Positions 19,061 to 28,137 of a DNA stretch of 64,000 bases are shown here, piece by piece. The notes below the pieces were generated by a model. That model ran no database searches and had not been told where the DNA came from. It worked only from the letters and a program-made list of their open reading frames with translations. Origin of the DNA: Cupriavidus pauculus (GTDB taxonomy: Bacteria > Pseudomonadota > Gammaproteobacteria > Burkholderiales > Burkholderiaceae); NCBI RefSeq assembly GCF_022179805.1, contig NZ_BPUO01000002.1:434001-498000 (forward strand), written 5' to 3'. Each line of letters opens with the position of its first letter. Position 1 is the stretch's first letter. Position numbers and translations under genes: made by a program.

Positions 19061-20321
19061 CGCAGCCGGCACTTCCGGCACGGCCGACGCCGCTGCGTCG
19101 GGCAGTCTCGATGCGCGCGACATCGCCATCGTAGGCGGCGGCCCTGTGGGCCTGGCGCTGGCCAGCCAGTTGCTGCGCACCACGCCGTGGCGCATCACGC
19201 TGATCGACGCGGCCACGCCGGCGCGCGCGGCACGCGATCCGCGCGCCATCGCGCTGTCTCACGGTAGCCGCCAGTTGCTGGAACAGATCGGCGCATGGCC
19301 GGTACCCGCGCAGCCGATCGAGCACATCCACGTTTCGCAACGCGGCCGCTTTGGCCACGTGAAGCTGCATCACGACGACTACGGGGTGCCCGCGCTGGGC
19401 CACGTGGTCAAGTACGGCGATCTCTGCCTGGCGCTTGAACGCGCGTTGGCCCGTGCCGCCGATGCGGCACCCGGCCGCCTGGAACGCGCGTTCGAGACCC
19501 GCATCGACGATATCGATCAAGGCGACCAGCGACAGGAAAGCGCAATCGCCCGGCTGACCGGCACCACGCATGTGGACCATGAAGGGCTGCCGATCGCCTA
19601 TGCCGCGCGCATCGTCGTGCAGGCCGAAGGCGGCCTGTTCCATCAGCAGGCTCAACGTCTTTCGCGCGGCGCAGACGTCACGCGGCGGCGCGACTACGGC
19701 CAGACTGCGATCATCGCCCACGTCACCAGCACGCAACCTCTGCGCGGCTGGGCGTGGGAGCGCTTCACGGACGAGGGACCGCTGGCGCTGCTACCCCACG
19801 AGGATCACGGCATCGCCGGCTACGCGCTGGTCTGGTGCTGTGCGCCGGAACAGGCACAACGGCGGCTGGCCCTGTCCGACGCAGAATTTGCCGATGAGCT
19901 CGGGCAAGCGTTTGGCACCCGCATCGGGCGCTTTACGCTGGTGGGCAAGCGCCACGCGTTCCCGCTGGGCCTGAACGCGGCACCGGTGACGGTGAACGGG
20001 CGCGTGGCCGCCGTGGGCAATGCGGCGCAAACGCTACATCCGGTTGCAGGCCAGGGGCTGAACCTTGGATTGCGGGACGCCTTTGCGCTGGCGGACTCGC
20101 TGCGTGCCGGCTGCACGCCGGAGGCCCTGCAGGCCTTCGCCAGCCGCCATCGGCTGGACCGTGCGATGACGATCGGCATCACGGATCTGTTGCCAAGGGT
20201 GTTTGGCGTGGGTGGTCCGCTGGCGGCGCATGCCAGAGGGGCATCCTTGGCGGCGCTGGCGTGCGTGGCACCGCTGAAGGATGCCTTGGCAAGACAGATG
20301 ATGTTTGGGGCAAGGCGGTAA
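19038..20321 (+). CDS. ubiH: FAD-dependent ubiquinone-biosynthesis hydroxylase (UbiH family)
   Basis: A 427-residue flavoprotein monooxygenase. It contains the FAD-binding IVGGGPVGLALASQL (about 31-45), and the second FAD motif VGNAAQTLHPVAGQGLNLGL. The Asn in place of the usual GD aspartate is also the form found in E. coli UbiH, which favours UbiH over UbiF or UbiI. The reaction is hydroxylation of the aromatic ring of a ubiquinone precursor at the membrane. The first 30 residues are Ala/Ser-rich. The ATG at 19038 lies within the end of the previous gene. Assignment among the UbiH/UbiF/UbiI/UbiL paralogues is probable, not proven. Confidence 0.88.
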   Translation: MTQPDSPDAAGTSGTADAAASGSLDARDIAIVGGGPVGLALASQLLRTTPWRITLIDAATPARAARDPRAIALSHGSRQLLEQIGAWPVPAQPIEHIHVSQRGRFGHVKLHHDDYGVPALGHVVKYGDLCLALERALARAADAAPGRLERAFETRIDDIDQGDQRQESAIARLTGTTHVDHEGLPIAYAARIVVQAEGGLFHQQAQRLSRGADVTRRRDYGQTAIIAHVTSTQPLRGWAWERFTDEGPLALLPHEDHGIAGYALVWCCAPEQAQRRLALSDAEFADELGQAFGTRIGRFTLVGKRHAFPLGLNAAPVTVNGRVAAVGNAAQTLHPVAGQGLNLGLRDAFALADSLRAGCTPEALQAFASRHRLDRAMTIGITDLLPRVFGVGGPLAAHARGASLAALACVAPLKDALARQMMFGARR

Positions 20322-20344
20322 GTCAAAACCCAGATCTCCCTCAG

Positions 20345-20376
20345 CCCCTCTCCCGCCTTGCGGGAGAGGGGAGCAA
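20345..20376 (+). repeat. Dispersed palindrome, canonical copy
   Basis: Arms CCCCTCTCCCGC (20345-20356) and GCGGGAGAGGGG (20360-20371) around CTT, followed by AGCAA, 23 bases after the ubiH stop. It has the same orientation as the copies at 6997, 23652, 45241 and 59925. Confidence 0.9.
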
Positions 20377-20430
20377 ACCCCACAGCCAGCCCCAAAACCA
20401 CCCCACCCGGCCATGATATTTGCTCATTTA

Positions 20431-20521
20431 TTGGGCAACCGTGCCAGTTTGGCGGTAAAATCCCGGCCTCGCACATACCCCTGAATGCCGTTTGCCGAGA
20501 AATCGGCAGGGGTCTGTTTTT
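20431..20521 (+). promoter_or_regulatory. Predicted dusB-fis promoter and structured leader
   Basis: TTGGGC (20431-20436) and TAAAAT (20456-20461) are spaced 19 bases. Downstream, the leader holds TGCCGA-GAAA-TCGGCA (20493-20508), a 6-bp stem with a GAAA tetraloop. An alternative pairing uses TGCCG at 20486-20490 with CGGCA, extended by ACCCC (20477-20481) with GGGGT (20509-20513). A five-T run (20517-20521) follows. This resembles an intrinsic terminator or attenuator inside the dusB leader. It is a prediction from sequence only. Confidence 0.4.
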
Positions 20522-20554
20522 CCTTTTTCACCTGATTCCACAAGCCCCGACACC

Positions 20555-21625
20555 GTGCAGATCGGTCCGCATCTCCTTCGCAACAATCTTTTTGTCGCCC
20601 CGATGGCCGGGGTGACGGACAGGCCGTTCCGGCAGCTTTGCAAGCAGCTGGGTGCGGGGTATGCGGTGTCCGAGATGGTGGCGTCGAACGCGCAGCTCTG
20701 GAAGAGCGAGAAGACCATGCGCCGCGCCAATCACGCGGGCGAGGTGGAGCCGATCTCGGTGCAGATTGCCGGCGCCGAGCCGTCGATGATGGCCGAGGCG
20801 GCACGCTACAACGTCGACCGGGGCGCGCAGATCATCGACATCAACATGGGCTGCCCGGCCAAGAAGGTGTGCAACGTGGCGGCAGGGTCGGCCCTGTTGC
20901 AGAACGAGCCGCTGGTCGTGCGCATCGTCGAAGCGGTGGTGGGTGCCGTGGGTGACCGCGTGCCCGTCACGCTGAAGATCCGTACCGGCTGGGACCGCGA
21001 GCACAAGAATGCGCTGCGCGTGGCCCGTCTGGCCGAAGACGCCGGCATCAGCATGCTGACGATCCACGGCCGCACGCGCGCCGACCTGTACCACGGCGAG
21101 GCCGAGTACGAGACCATCGCCGCCGTCAAGGCCGCCCTGCGCATTCCCGTGGTGGCGAATGGCGATATCACGACGCCGCAGAAGGCCAAGCACGTGCTGG
21201 CCGTGACCGGCGCCGACGCCATCATGATCGGCCGCGCCGCGCAGGGTCGGCCGTGGCTGTTCCGCGAGATCGAGCACTTCCTGAAGACCGGCCAACTGCT
21301 GCCGGCGCCGGAAGTGGCCGAGATCCGCGCGATCATGAACCACCATCTGGCGGACCACTACGAGTTCTACGGCGAGTTCACCGGCGTGCGTACCGCGCGC
21401 AAGCACATTGCGTGGTACACGCGCGGCCTGAAGGGCGCGAACCTGTTCCGCCATCGCATGAACACGCTGGAAACCACGGGCGCGCAGCTTGAGGCGGTGA
21501 ACGCATTCTTCGACGAACAGGCGGCCATTTCTGATCGCCTGGTGTACGTCGACGACAGCGCCGCCGCTACGGAAGAAGAAGAAAACATCAACAACAACAA
21601 GAAACGGGAACTGCTTGCCGCATGA
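20555..21625 (+). CDS. dusB: tRNA-dihydrouridine synthase B
   Basis: A 356-residue FMN-dependent TIM-barrel enzyme that reduces specific uridines in the tRNA D-loop region. Motifs: VAPMAGVTDRPFRQLCK at the barrel start, INMGCPAKKVCN with the catalytic cysteine, TLKIRTGWD, ISMLTIHGRTR, NGDI and MIGRAAQGRPW. A C-terminal helical domain follows, then a low-complexity acidic/Asn tail (ATEEEENINNNKKREL), longer than in most relatives. The GTG at 20555 (VQIGPHLLRNNLFVAPM) is preferred as start over an upstream TTG at 20492. Its stop overlaps fis (ATGA), matching the dusB-fis operon known from enterobacteria. Confidence 0.93.
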   Translation: MQIGPHLLRNNLFVAPMAGVTDRPFRQLCKQLGAGYAVSEMVASNAQLWKSEKTMRRANHAGEVEPISVQIAGAEPSMMAEAARYNVDRGAQIIDINMGCPAKKVCNVAAGSALLQNEPLVVRIVEAVVGAVGDRVPVTLKIRTGWDREHKNALRVARLAEDAGISMLTIHGRTRADLYHGEAEYETIAAVKAALRIPVVANGDITTPQKAKHVLAVTGADAIMIGRAAQGRPWLFREIEHFLKTGQLLPAPEVAEIRAIMNHHLADHYEFYGEFTGVRTARKHIAWYTRGLKGANLFRHRMNTLETTGAQLEAVNAFFDEQAAISDRLVYVDDSAAATEEEENINNNKKRELLAA

Positions 21626-21855
21626 GCCGCAACGCCATCGACCAATGCATCCGGGACAGCCTGGATACCTACTTTCGTGACCTGGACGGCGAAGAGCCGT
21701 CGAACATGTACAACATGGTGCTGGAGGCCGTTGAACGGCCGCTGCTGGAAGCCGTGATGTTGCGCGCAGAGCGCAACCAGTCGCTGGCTGCCGCGTATCT
21801 CGGCATCAACCGCAATACCCTTCGCAAGAAGCTGCAGCAACACGGATTACTTTGA
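21622..21855 (+). CDS. fis: Fis family DNA-binding protein
   Basis: A 77-residue nucleoid-associated regulator, shorter at the N terminus than E. coli Fis (98), as is typical in betaproteobacteria. The C-terminal helix-turn-helix is clear ([20 protein letters not shown]), preceded by the dimerisation helices ([18 protein letters not shown]). Fis bends DNA and tunes rRNA, recombination and growth-phase genes. Coupled to dusB by a 4-base overlap; purH starts 16 bases after the stop. Confidence 0.95.
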   Translation: MSRNAIDQCIRDSLDTYFRDLDGEEPSNMYNMVLEAVERPLLEAVMLRAERNQSLAAAYLGINRNTLRKKLQQHGLL

Positions 21856-21871
21856 AGCGTTCCTCCTAGCC

Positions 21872-23446
21872 ATGATCAAGCAAGCCCTTCTCTCCGTTTC
21901 AGACAAGACCGGCATCGTCGAATTCGCGCGTGAACTGAACGCGCTCGGCGTCACGCTGCTTTCCACCGGCGGCACCGCCAAACTGCTGGCCGACGCCGGC
22001 CTTCCCGTGACGGAAGTGGCCGACTACACCGGCTTTCCCGAGATGCTGGATGGCCGCGTGAAGACGCTGCACCCGAAGGTGCACGGCGGCATCCTGGCGC
22101 GCCGCGACCTGCCCGAGCACATGGCTGCCCTGGCGAAGCACGACATCCCGACGATCGACCTGCTGGTGGTGAACCTGTACCCGTTCCAGCAGACCGTGGC
22201 CAAGGACGACTGCACGCTGCCCGACGCCATCGAGAACATCGACATCGGCGGCCCGACCATGCTGCGCTCGGCGGCCAAGAATCACCGTGACGTGACCGTC
22301 ATCGTGGACCCGGCCGACTACGCCGTGGTGCTGGACGAAATGCGCGGCAATGGCAACAACGTCGGCTACGACACGAACTTCCGCCTGGCGACCAAGGTGT
22401 TTGCACACACCGCCCAGTACGACGGCGCGATCACGAACTACCTGACCAGCCTTGGCGCCGACAAGTCGCACCAGGCACGCAGCAGCTATCCGCAGACGCT
22501 GAACCTGGCCTTCGAGAAGGTGCAGGAAATGCGCTACGGCGAGAACCCGCACCAGTCGGCCGCGTTCTACCGCGACCTGAAGACCGTGGACGGCGCGCTG
22601 GCCAACTACGTGCAGCTGCAGGGCAAGGAACTGTCGTACAACAACATCGCCGACGCGGATGCCGCGTGGGAATGCGTGAAGTCGTTCGACGCGGCCAACG
22701 GCGCTGCCTGCGTGATCATCAAGCACGCCAACCCGTGCGGCGTGGCCATCGGCGCGAACGCGCTGGAAGCCTACGACAAGGCGTTCAAGACCGATTCGAC
22801 ATCGGCCTTCGGCGGCATCATCGCCTTCAACGTCGAACTGGATGAAGCCGCCGCCCAGGCCGTGGCCAAGCAGTTCGTGGAAGTGCTGATCGCCCCGTCG
22901 TTCAGCGCCGCCGCGCGCAACGTGTTCGCCGCCAAGCAGAACGTGCGCCTGCTGGAAATCCCGCTGGGCCGTGGCGTGAACCAGTTCGACCTGAAGCGCG
23001 TGGGTGGCGGCCTGCTGGTGCAGGGCCCGGATGCCCGCAACGTGCGGCCTTCGGAACTGCGTGTGGTGACGCGCCGTCATCCGACGCCGAAGGAAATGGA
23101 CGATCTGATGTTTGCCTGGCGCGTGGCTAAGTTCGTGAAGTCGAACGCCGTCGTGTTCTGCGGCAACGGCATGACGCTGGGCGTTGGCGCCGGCCAGATG
23201 AGCCGCGTGGATTCGGCCCGCATCGCCAGCATCAAGGCGCAGAACGCCGGCCTGACGCTGGCCGGTTCGGCCGTGGCATCGGACGCGTTCTTCCCGTTCC
23301 GTGACGGCCTGGACGTGGTGGTCGACGCTGGCGCCACCGTGGTGATCCAGCCGGGCGGCTCGATGCGCGACGACGAAGTGATCGCCGCCGCGGACGAGCG
23401 CGGCATCGCGATGGTGCTGACCGGCACCCGCCACTTCCGCCACTAA
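21872..23446 (+). CDS. purH: Bifunctional AICAR formyltransferase/IMP cyclohydrolase
   Basis: A 524-residue enzyme that performs the last two steps of IMP synthesis. The N-terminal MGS-like domain, the cyclohydrolase (1-about 200), begins [20 protein letters not shown] and contains [13 protein letters not shown] and [14 protein letters not shown]. The C-terminal AICARFT domain contains the catalytic [10 protein letters not shown] and AFGGIIAFN, and ends in [10 protein letters not shown]. Length and domain order are standard. The ATG at 21872 follows fis closely, so dusB-fis-purH could share transcripts. Confidence 0.97.
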   Translation: MIKQALLSVSDKTGIVEFARELNALGVTLLSTGGTAKLLADAGLPVTEVADYTGFPEMLDGRVKTLHPKVHGGILARRDLPEHMAALAKHDIPTIDLLVVNLYPFQQTVAKDDCTLPDAIENIDIGGPTMLRSAAKNHRDVTVIVDPADYAVVLDEMRGNGNNVGYDTNFRLATKVFAHTAQYDGAITNYLTSLGADKSHQARSSYPQTLNLAFEKVQEMRYGENPHQSAAFYRDLKTVDGALANYVQLQGKELSYNNIADADAAWECVKSFDAANGAACVIIKHANPCGVAIGANALEAYDKAFKTDSTSAFGGIIAFNVELDEAAAQAVAKQFVEVLIAPSFSAAARNVFAAKQNVRLLEIPLGRGVNQFDLKRVGGGLLVQGPDARNVRPSELRVVTRRHPTPKEMDDLMFAWRVAKFVKSNAVVFCGNGMTLGVGAGQMSRVDSARIASIKAQNAGLTLAGSAVASDAFFPFRDGLDVVVDAGATVVIQPGGSMRDDEVIAAADERGIAMVLTGTRHFRH

Positions 23447-23530
23447 GCGACAAGGCAACAAGGCTGCCGGTGGTTTGACGACGCCGCCGCCAACCACGCC
23501 CAAGTGGTTGAAAGGTGGCGATGTCTTGGC

Positions 23531-23571
23531 CCTCTCTCCCCTCATGGGGAGAGAGCGGGAGAGAGGGGTGG
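23531..23571 (-). repeat. Dispersed palindrome, inverted divergent copy
   Basis: A degenerate member of the palindrome family (CCCTCTCTCCCCTCATGGGG, then AGAGAGCGGGAGAGAGGGG) after purH. It is oriented opposite to the canonical copy about 100 bases downstream, repeating the paired arrangement seen at 6.9-7.0 kb. Confidence 0.7.
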
Positions 23572-23637
23572 TCTAGCAACGGGCCACAACGAGCGAAGCT
23601 GTCGGTTTGCTCCAGCACGGCGGCGTTTGACACGCCT

Positions 23638-23683
23638 GCCCTCTCCCCCAGCCCCTCTCCCGCTTCGCGGGAGAGGGGAGCAA
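23638..23683 (+). repeat. Dispersed palindrome, canonical copy
   Basis: The flank CCCTCTCCCCCAG leads into arms CCCCTCTCCCGC (23652-23663) and GCGGGAGAGGGG (23667-23678) around TTC, then AGCAA. It lies in the 296-base gap between purH and ruvC, which otherwise shows only a weak possible ruvC -10 (TACACT, 23707-23712). Confidence 0.9.
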
Positions 23684-23742
23684 TCCTCTGCCAGGGCGTA
23701 ATCCACTACACTACGCCCATCTGTCTCCCCTTCCCCCGCTTC

Positions 23743-24288
23743 ATGCGCATTCTCGGCATCGACCCTGGTCTGCGGACCACTGGCTTTGGCGTGCTCGAAA
23801 AGCACGGCAACAAGCTTGCCTATGTGGCATCGGGCACGATCCGCAGCAATGGCGACGAAAGCCTGCCCCAGCGCCTGAAAACGCTCTACGACGGCATTGC
23901 CGAGGTCGCCCGCACCTATGCGCCCGACTGCGCGGCGATCGAGAAGGTGTTCGTCAACGTCAACCCGCAATCGACACTGCTGCTGGGCCAGGCGCGCGGC
24001 GCCGCCATCTGCGGGCTGGTCGGCCAGGGACTGCCCGTGTTCGAGTACACCGCGCTGCAGCTCAAAGTGGCCGTGGTCGGCTATGGCCGCGCCAACAAGG
24101 AACAGGTGCAGGAAATGGTGATGCGGCTGTTGTCGCTGTCCGGACGCCCCAGCAGCGACGCCGCAGACGCGCTGGGCGTGGCGATCTGCCACGCGAACGG
24201 GGGCGATACGCTGGGCACGCTGGCCACGATGGCACCGGAACTGGCGCGCAAGGGCCTGCGCGTGCGGCGCGGTCGCCTGATCGGCTGA
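23743..24288 (+). CDS. ruvC: Crossover junction endodeoxyribonuclease RuvC
   Basis: A 181-residue RNase-H-fold resolvase that cuts Holliday junctions symmetrically within the RuvABC complex. The acidic active-site residues lie in ILGIDPGL (D7), the glutamate of [10 protein letters not shown], and the aspartates of [16 protein letters not shown]. The ATG at 23743 gives [16 protein letters not shown], the standard N terminus. The C-terminal basic tail ([12 protein letters not shown]) is normal. ruvA follows, but only after an intervening GDPD gene. Confidence 0.96.
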   Translation: MRILGIDPGLRTTGFGVLEKHGNKLAYVASGTIRSNGDESLPQRLKTLYDGIAEVARTYAPDCAAIEKVFVNVNPQSTLLLGQARGAAICGLVGQGLPVFEYTALQLKVAVVGYGRANKEQVQEMVMRLLSLSGRPSSDAADALGVAICHANGGDTLGTLATMAPELARKGLRVRRGRLIG

Positions 24289-24300
24289 GCGCGCGTCGCT

Positions 24301-24306
24301 TAGAAT
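24301..24306 (+). promoter_or_regulatory. Predicted -10 element of the GDPD gene (TAGAAT)
   Basis: TAGAAT in CGCTTAGAATCGGC, 33 bases before the ATG at 24340. One of several TAGAAT hexamers placed 24-35 bases before starts in this window. No clear -35. Confidence 0.35.
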
Positions 24307-24339
24307 CGGCGTTCGAGAGTCCGCTCAGGAACGCCCCAG

Positions 24340-25515
24340 ATGCCACAATCCCTCGTCTTCCGTCCTTTTCTCGCTGTTGCCCTGGCCACGTTGATCGCCA
24401 GCTGCGCCACCGCGCCACGCGCGCCGGTGTCCACGGCGGCGGCGCCGGCCCCGGCCCCCGCGCCAGCCGCACCGGCACCCGTAGCGGCAGCGCCCGCGCT
24501 GGTCATCGGCCACCGGGGCGCCAGCGCGCTTCGCCCAGAACACACGCTGGCGTCGTACCAGAAGGCCATCGATGATGGCGCCGACATCATCGAGCCCGAC
24601 CTCGTGTCGACTCGGGACGGAATATTGGTAGCGCGCCACGAGAACAACATCACCGGCACCACCAACGTGGCCGAAGTGGCCGAGTTTGCCGACCGGCGCC
24701 GCATCAAGGTCATCGACGGCGAACGGATCGACGGCTGGTTCACCGAGGATTTCACGCTCGCCGAACTCAAGACCCTGCGCGCCCGCGAGCGTATTCCGAA
24801 GCTGCGCCCATACAACGCCAAGCTCGACGACCAGTTCGAGATTCCGACCTTCGACGAAATCCTGAAGCTCGCGGCGCAGGCCGCCGGCCGGCGTGGTGCG
24901 CCCGTAGGCATCTATCCCGAACTGAAGCATCCGAGCTACTTCCGTGCCATCGGCCTGCCGCTGGAGGAAAAGCTCGCCGCCACGCTGCAGGCCAACGCCT
25001 ATGCCAGGACGGCCCCTGTCTATGTACAGTCGTTCGAGGTCGGGCCGCTGCGCACCATGAAGCGGCTGCTGGGCACCTCGATGCCGAACGTGAAGATCGT
25101 GCAGCTGCTGGGCAACCCCACCAGCCGCCCCGCCGACTGGCGTCTGTCCGGCGACAGCCGTACCTATGCGTCGATGCTGACGCCACTGGGCCTGCGAGAA
25201 GTGGCCACCTACGCCAACGGTATCGGCCCCGAAAAGAGCCTGGTCATTCCACGCGACGCCCGTGGCGGCCTGGGCACGCCCACGGCCCTGGTCGCCAACG
25301 CCCACGCCGCTGGCCTGGTGGTGCATCCGTACACGTTCCGGCCCGAGAACAGCTTCCTGCCCCGCACGCTACGCGCGCCCGGCGACGACGCCACGCGCAA
25401 CCCCGACGGCATGGTGCGCGAGGTGCAGGCATTCATCGCGGCGGGCGTGGACGGCTTCTTTACTGACGACCCCGCGCTGGGGCGTCGCGCGGTGGCCACA
25501 TCGACTGGCCAGTAG
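24340..25515 (+). CDS. Glycerophosphodiester phosphodiesterase lipoprotein (GlpQ-like)
   Basis: A 391-residue protein with a lipoprotein signal (lipobox IASC, C22) followed by an Ala/Pro-rich linker (about 23-55). The GDPD TIM barrel starts at [19 protein letters not shown]. Catalytic and calcium-binding residues appear in [24 protein letters not shown] and GIYPELKHP. It would hydrolyse glycerophosphodiesters in the periplasm to glycerol-3-phosphate and an alcohol. A final [13 protein letters not shown] segment is typical of the family's C terminus. It sits between ruvC and ruvA, with its own possible promoter. Confidence 0.9.
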   Translation: MPQSLVFRPFLAVALATLIASCATAPRAPVSTAAAPAPAPAPAAPAPVAAAPALVIGHRGASALRPEHTLASYQKAIDDGADIIEPDLVSTRDGILVARHENNITGTTNVAEVAEFADRRRIKVIDGERIDGWFTEDFTLAELKTLRARERIPKLRPYNAKLDDQFEIPTFDEILKLAAQAAGRRGAPVGIYPELKHPSYFRAIGLPLEEKLAATLQANAYARTAPVYVQSFEVGPLRTMKRLLGTSMPNVKIVQLLGNPTSRPADWRLSGDSRTYASMLTPLGLREVATYANGIGPEKSLVIPRDARGGLGTPTALVANAHAAGLVVHPYTFRPENSFLPRTLRAPGDDATRNPDGMVREVQAFIAAGVDGFFTDDPALGRRAVATSTGQ

Positions 25516-25530
25516 CCGTGCCGGCCGCGC

Positions 25531-25536
25531 TACACT
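25531..25536 (+). promoter_or_regulatory. Predicted -10 element of ruvA (TACACT)
   Basis: TACACT in CGCTACACTTGCGG ends 28 bases before the ruvA ATG and lies just after the GDPD stop, suggesting ruvA has its own promoter. No strong -35. Confidence 0.35.
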
Positions 25537-25564
25537 TGCGGCCAGTTTTCTACTGGTACAGAAC

Positions 25565-26146
25565 ATGATCGGACGCATCGCCGGCACCCTGCTTGAAAAG
25601 AATCCCCCACATCTGCTGGTCGACTGCCACGGCGTCGGCTACGAGATCGATGTGCCGATGAGCACGTTCTACAACCTGCCCGCCGTGGGCCAGCCCGTTA
25701 CGCTGCTGACGCAGCAGATCATCCGCGAGGATGCCCACCTCCTGTTCGGCTTTGGCACCGCCACCGAGCGCAACACGTTCCGCGAGCTGATCAAAATCAC
25801 CGGCATCGGTGCCCGCATGGCGCTGGCCGTGCTGTCCGGCCTGTCCGTGCCCGAACTGGCGCAGGCCGTGACGATGCAGGAAGCCGGCCGGCTCACCCGC
25901 ATCCCTGGCATCGGCAAGAAGACCGCCGAGCGGCTGCTGCTGGAGCTCAAGGGCAAACTGGGCGCCGATCTGGGCCACGTTCCCGGCGCCGCGCCCGTGT
26001 CCGACAACGCCGTCGACGTGCTCAACGCGCTGCTGGCGCTGGGCTATTCCGAAAAGGAAGCAGCGCAGGCCATCAAGCAGGTGCCTTCGGGCACCGGCGT
26101 GTCCGAAGGCATCAAGCTCGCACTCAAGGCATTATCGAAGGGTTGA
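25565..26146 (+). CDS. ruvA: Holliday junction branch-migration protein RuvA
   Basis: A 193-residue protein that binds four-way junctions as a tetramer and recruits RuvB. The OB-fold domain begins [20 protein letters not shown]. Two helix-hairpin-helix motifs follow ([16 protein letters not shown] and [16 protein letters not shown]). The C-terminal RuvB-binding domain contains [19 protein letters not shown]. The ATG at 25565 is the family start. ruvB starts 78 bases downstream. Confidence 0.97.
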   Translation: MIGRIAGTLLEKNPPHLLVDCHGVGYEIDVPMSTFYNLPAVGQPVTLLTQQIIREDAHLLFGFGTATERNTFRELIKITGIGARMALAVLSGLSVPELAQAVTMQEAGRLTRIPGIGKKTAERLLLELKGKLGADLGHVPGAAPVSDNAVDVLNALLALGYSEKEAAQAIKQVPSGTGVSEGIKLALKALSKG

Positions 26147-26194
26147 GGCAGCCATTCTGGGCGGCCATCGCGGCTGCCGCCCGCACCGGCAGCG

Positions 26195-26200
26195 TAGAAT
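26195..26200 (+). promoter_or_regulatory. Predicted -10 element of ruvB (TAGAAT)
   Basis: TAGAAT in AGCGTAGAATGGCG, 24 bases before the ruvB ATG at 26225 and inside the ruvA-ruvB gap. It implies a secondary promoter for ruvB. No clear -35. Confidence 0.35.
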
Positions 26201-26224
26201 GGCGCCAAATTGCCTTCCACTGCC

Positions 26225-27292
26225 ATGATCGAAACCGACAAGCTGACCGGTGACCGCCTGCCTGACCGCGTGATCTCCGCCGCGCCCGCCTCCAACCGTG
26301 AGGAAGCCTTCGAGCGCGCACTGCGCCCGAAACTGCTGGACGAATACGTCGGACAGGAAAAGGTACGCGGCCAGCTCGACATCTTCATGCACGCGGCCCG
26401 CAACCGCCGCGAGGCGCTGGACCACGTGCTGCTGTTCGGCCCGCCCGGGCTGGGCAAGACCACGCTGGCCCACATCATCGCGCGCGAGATGGGCGTGAAC
26501 CTGCGCCAGACGTCGGGGCCGGTGCTGGAGCGCCCCGGCGACCTGGCCGCACTGCTGACCAATCTCGAAGCCAACGACGTCCTGTTCATCGACGAGATCC
26601 ACCGCCTGTCTCCGGTGGTGGAGGAAATCCTGTACCCGGCGCTGGAGGACTACCAGATCGACATCATGATCGGCGAAGGTCCGGCCGCGCGCTCAGTCAA
26701 GCTCGACCTGCAGCCGTTCACGCTGGTGGGCGCCACCACGCGCGCCGGCATGCTGACCAACCCGCTGCGTGACCGCTTCGGCATTGTGGCGCGGCTGGAG
26801 TTCTATACGCCGGACGAACTGGCACGCATCGTGGCGCGTTCGGCGAAACTGCTCAATGCGGTCATCGAGCCGGCCGGCGCGCTGGAGATCGCGCGGCGCG
26901 CCCGTGGCACGCCGCGTATCGCCAACCGCCTGCTGCGCCGCGTGCGCGACTATGCCGAGGTCAAGAGCAACGGCACGATCACGCGTGAGCTGGCGGACGC
27001 GGCGCTGGCGATGCTCGATGTGGACACCGTCGGCTTCGACCTGATGGACCGCAAGCTGCTGGAAGCCGTGCTGCACAAGTTCGATGGCGGCCCGGTGGGC
27101 GTGGACAACCTGGCAGCGGCCATCGGCGAGGCCCGCGACACAATCGAGGACGTCCTGGAACCCTACATGATCCAGCAGGGCTACCTGCAACGCACACCGC
27201 GTGGCCGGGTTGCCACCGCCGCGGCGTACCGGCACTTCGGGCTGGCATCGCCCCAGGACGAGTCCGGGCCGGACATGCTCGACCGGCCCTGA
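26225..27292 (+). CDS. ruvB: Holliday junction branch-migration helicase RuvB
   Basis: A 355-residue AAA+ motor that pumps DNA through the RuvA-bound junction. Walker A is [10 protein letters not shown], Walker B is [11 protein letters not shown], sensor 1 is in VGATTRAG, and the arginine finger lies near RDRFGI. The winged-helix C-terminal domain includes [18 protein letters not shown]. The ATG at 26225 (MIETDKLTG) is preferred over a TTG five codons upstream. The last residues ([10 protein letters not shown]) are variable in the family. Confidence 0.97.
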   Translation: MIETDKLTGDRLPDRVISAAPASNREEAFERALRPKLLDEYVGQEKVRGQLDIFMHAARNRREALDHVLLFGPPGLGKTTLAHIIAREMGVNLRQTSGPVLERPGDLAALLTNLEANDVLFIDEIHRLSPVVEEILYPALEDYQIDIMIGEGPAARSVKLDLQPFTLVGATTRAGMLTNPLRDRFGIVARLEFYTPDELARIVARSAKLLNAVIEPAGALEIARRARGTPRIANRLLRRVRDYAEVKSNGTITRELADAALAMLDVDTVGFDLMDRKLLEAVLHKFDGGPVGVDNLAAAIGEARDTIEDVLEPYMIQQGYLQRTPRGRVATAAAYRHFGLASPQDESGPDMLDRP

Positions 27293-27482
27293 GCGTCGTG
27301 GGAGCACCCCGGGGCACGTTCGGTGCACCGGGGGCCTGCGCCCGGCACGGGTGTTCAGGCGCCAATTAAACGTTTTCGCAAACCCTTGCAAATTTTTTCG
27401 AAGTGGATTGCTGGCTAATGACCAGTTGTCCACAATGGCTGCATCCTTTTTACAAAACGCGCACCGCGCCATAAGGACAGTC

Positions 27483-28073
27483 ATGAAACTCCGAGCCAAG
27501 CATTCCCTTTCCGTCGCCGCCTGCCTGATGTTCGCCTGGGCGGGCGCGGCCCAGGCGCAGAAGCCGTCCACGCCTGCGCCCATCGGCGTCGCCGAGGAAG
27601 CCGTGGTCAGCGGCAAGGTGATCGAAGTCAATCCGGATACCAAGGCCGTGCTCGTCCAGGGCCCGCGCGGCAACCTGGTGGAGATCGTGGCCGGCGACGA
27701 GGCCAAAAACATCGGCAATGTGAAGAAGGGCGACATCGTCACGTTGACGCGCGGTGCCGCCGTGGTGGCCGGGCTGGAACCCATCGGCAGCAAGGACACC
27801 GCGCTCATGGAGCAGGTGGAGCGCGTGTCGCGCGCGGCCGAAGGCGGCAAGCCCGGCGTGATGCGCGAGATCACCACCACCATCACCGCCCAGATCACCA
27901 ATGTGGACGTGACCAAGCGCACGGTCACGTTCCGCGGCCCGCGCGAAACCCTGCGCACCGTGAAGGTTCAGGATCCGAACATCGATCTGGCCGCCATCAA
28001 GAAGGGCCAGATGGCCAAGTTCGTGATCAAGGAAGTCGTGGCGATTACGGTCAAGGCACCGAGCGCAGGCTGA
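27483..28073 (+). CDS. Secreted hypothetical protein
   Basis: A 196-residue protein with a Sec signal peptide (cleavage about residue 26, AQA-QKP), so probably periplasmic. The mature part is beta-rich and contains two similar segments. VSGKVIEVNPDTKAVLVQGP with VEIVAGDEAKNIGNVKKGDI resembles ITNVDVTKRTVTFRGP with VKVQDPNIDLAAIKKGQM, which suggests an internal duplication of a small OB-like or barrel module. I do not recognise the family. It begins about 190 bases after ruvB; that gap holds AT-richer DNA and no gene. A SYLF lipoprotein gene follows 64 bases downstream on the same strand. Confidence 0.75.
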   Translation: MKLRAKHSLSVAACLMFAWAGAAQAQKPSTPAPIGVAEEAVVSGKVIEVNPDTKAVLVQGPRGNLVEIVAGDEAKNIGNVKKGDIVTLTRGAAVVAGLEPIGSKDTALMEQVERVSRAAEGGKPGVMREITTTITAQITNVDVTKRTVTFRGPRETLRTVKVQDPNIDLAAIKKGQMAKFVIKEVVAITVKAPSAG

Positions 28074-28137
28074 TCGGCGCGGCACGCAAGCCGCACCGCC
28101 TCTGACGCAGTACGTTTCCCCATCAGGAGAACAACAA

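Noticed and set aside
21899..23545. Minus-strand open frame of 548 codons opposite purH
   Set aside because: Shadow of purH with compositionally biased sequence.
27426..27434. DnaA-box-like TTGTCCACA
   Set aside because: A single near-match without further boxes or an origin context; the neighbouring genes are not origin genes.
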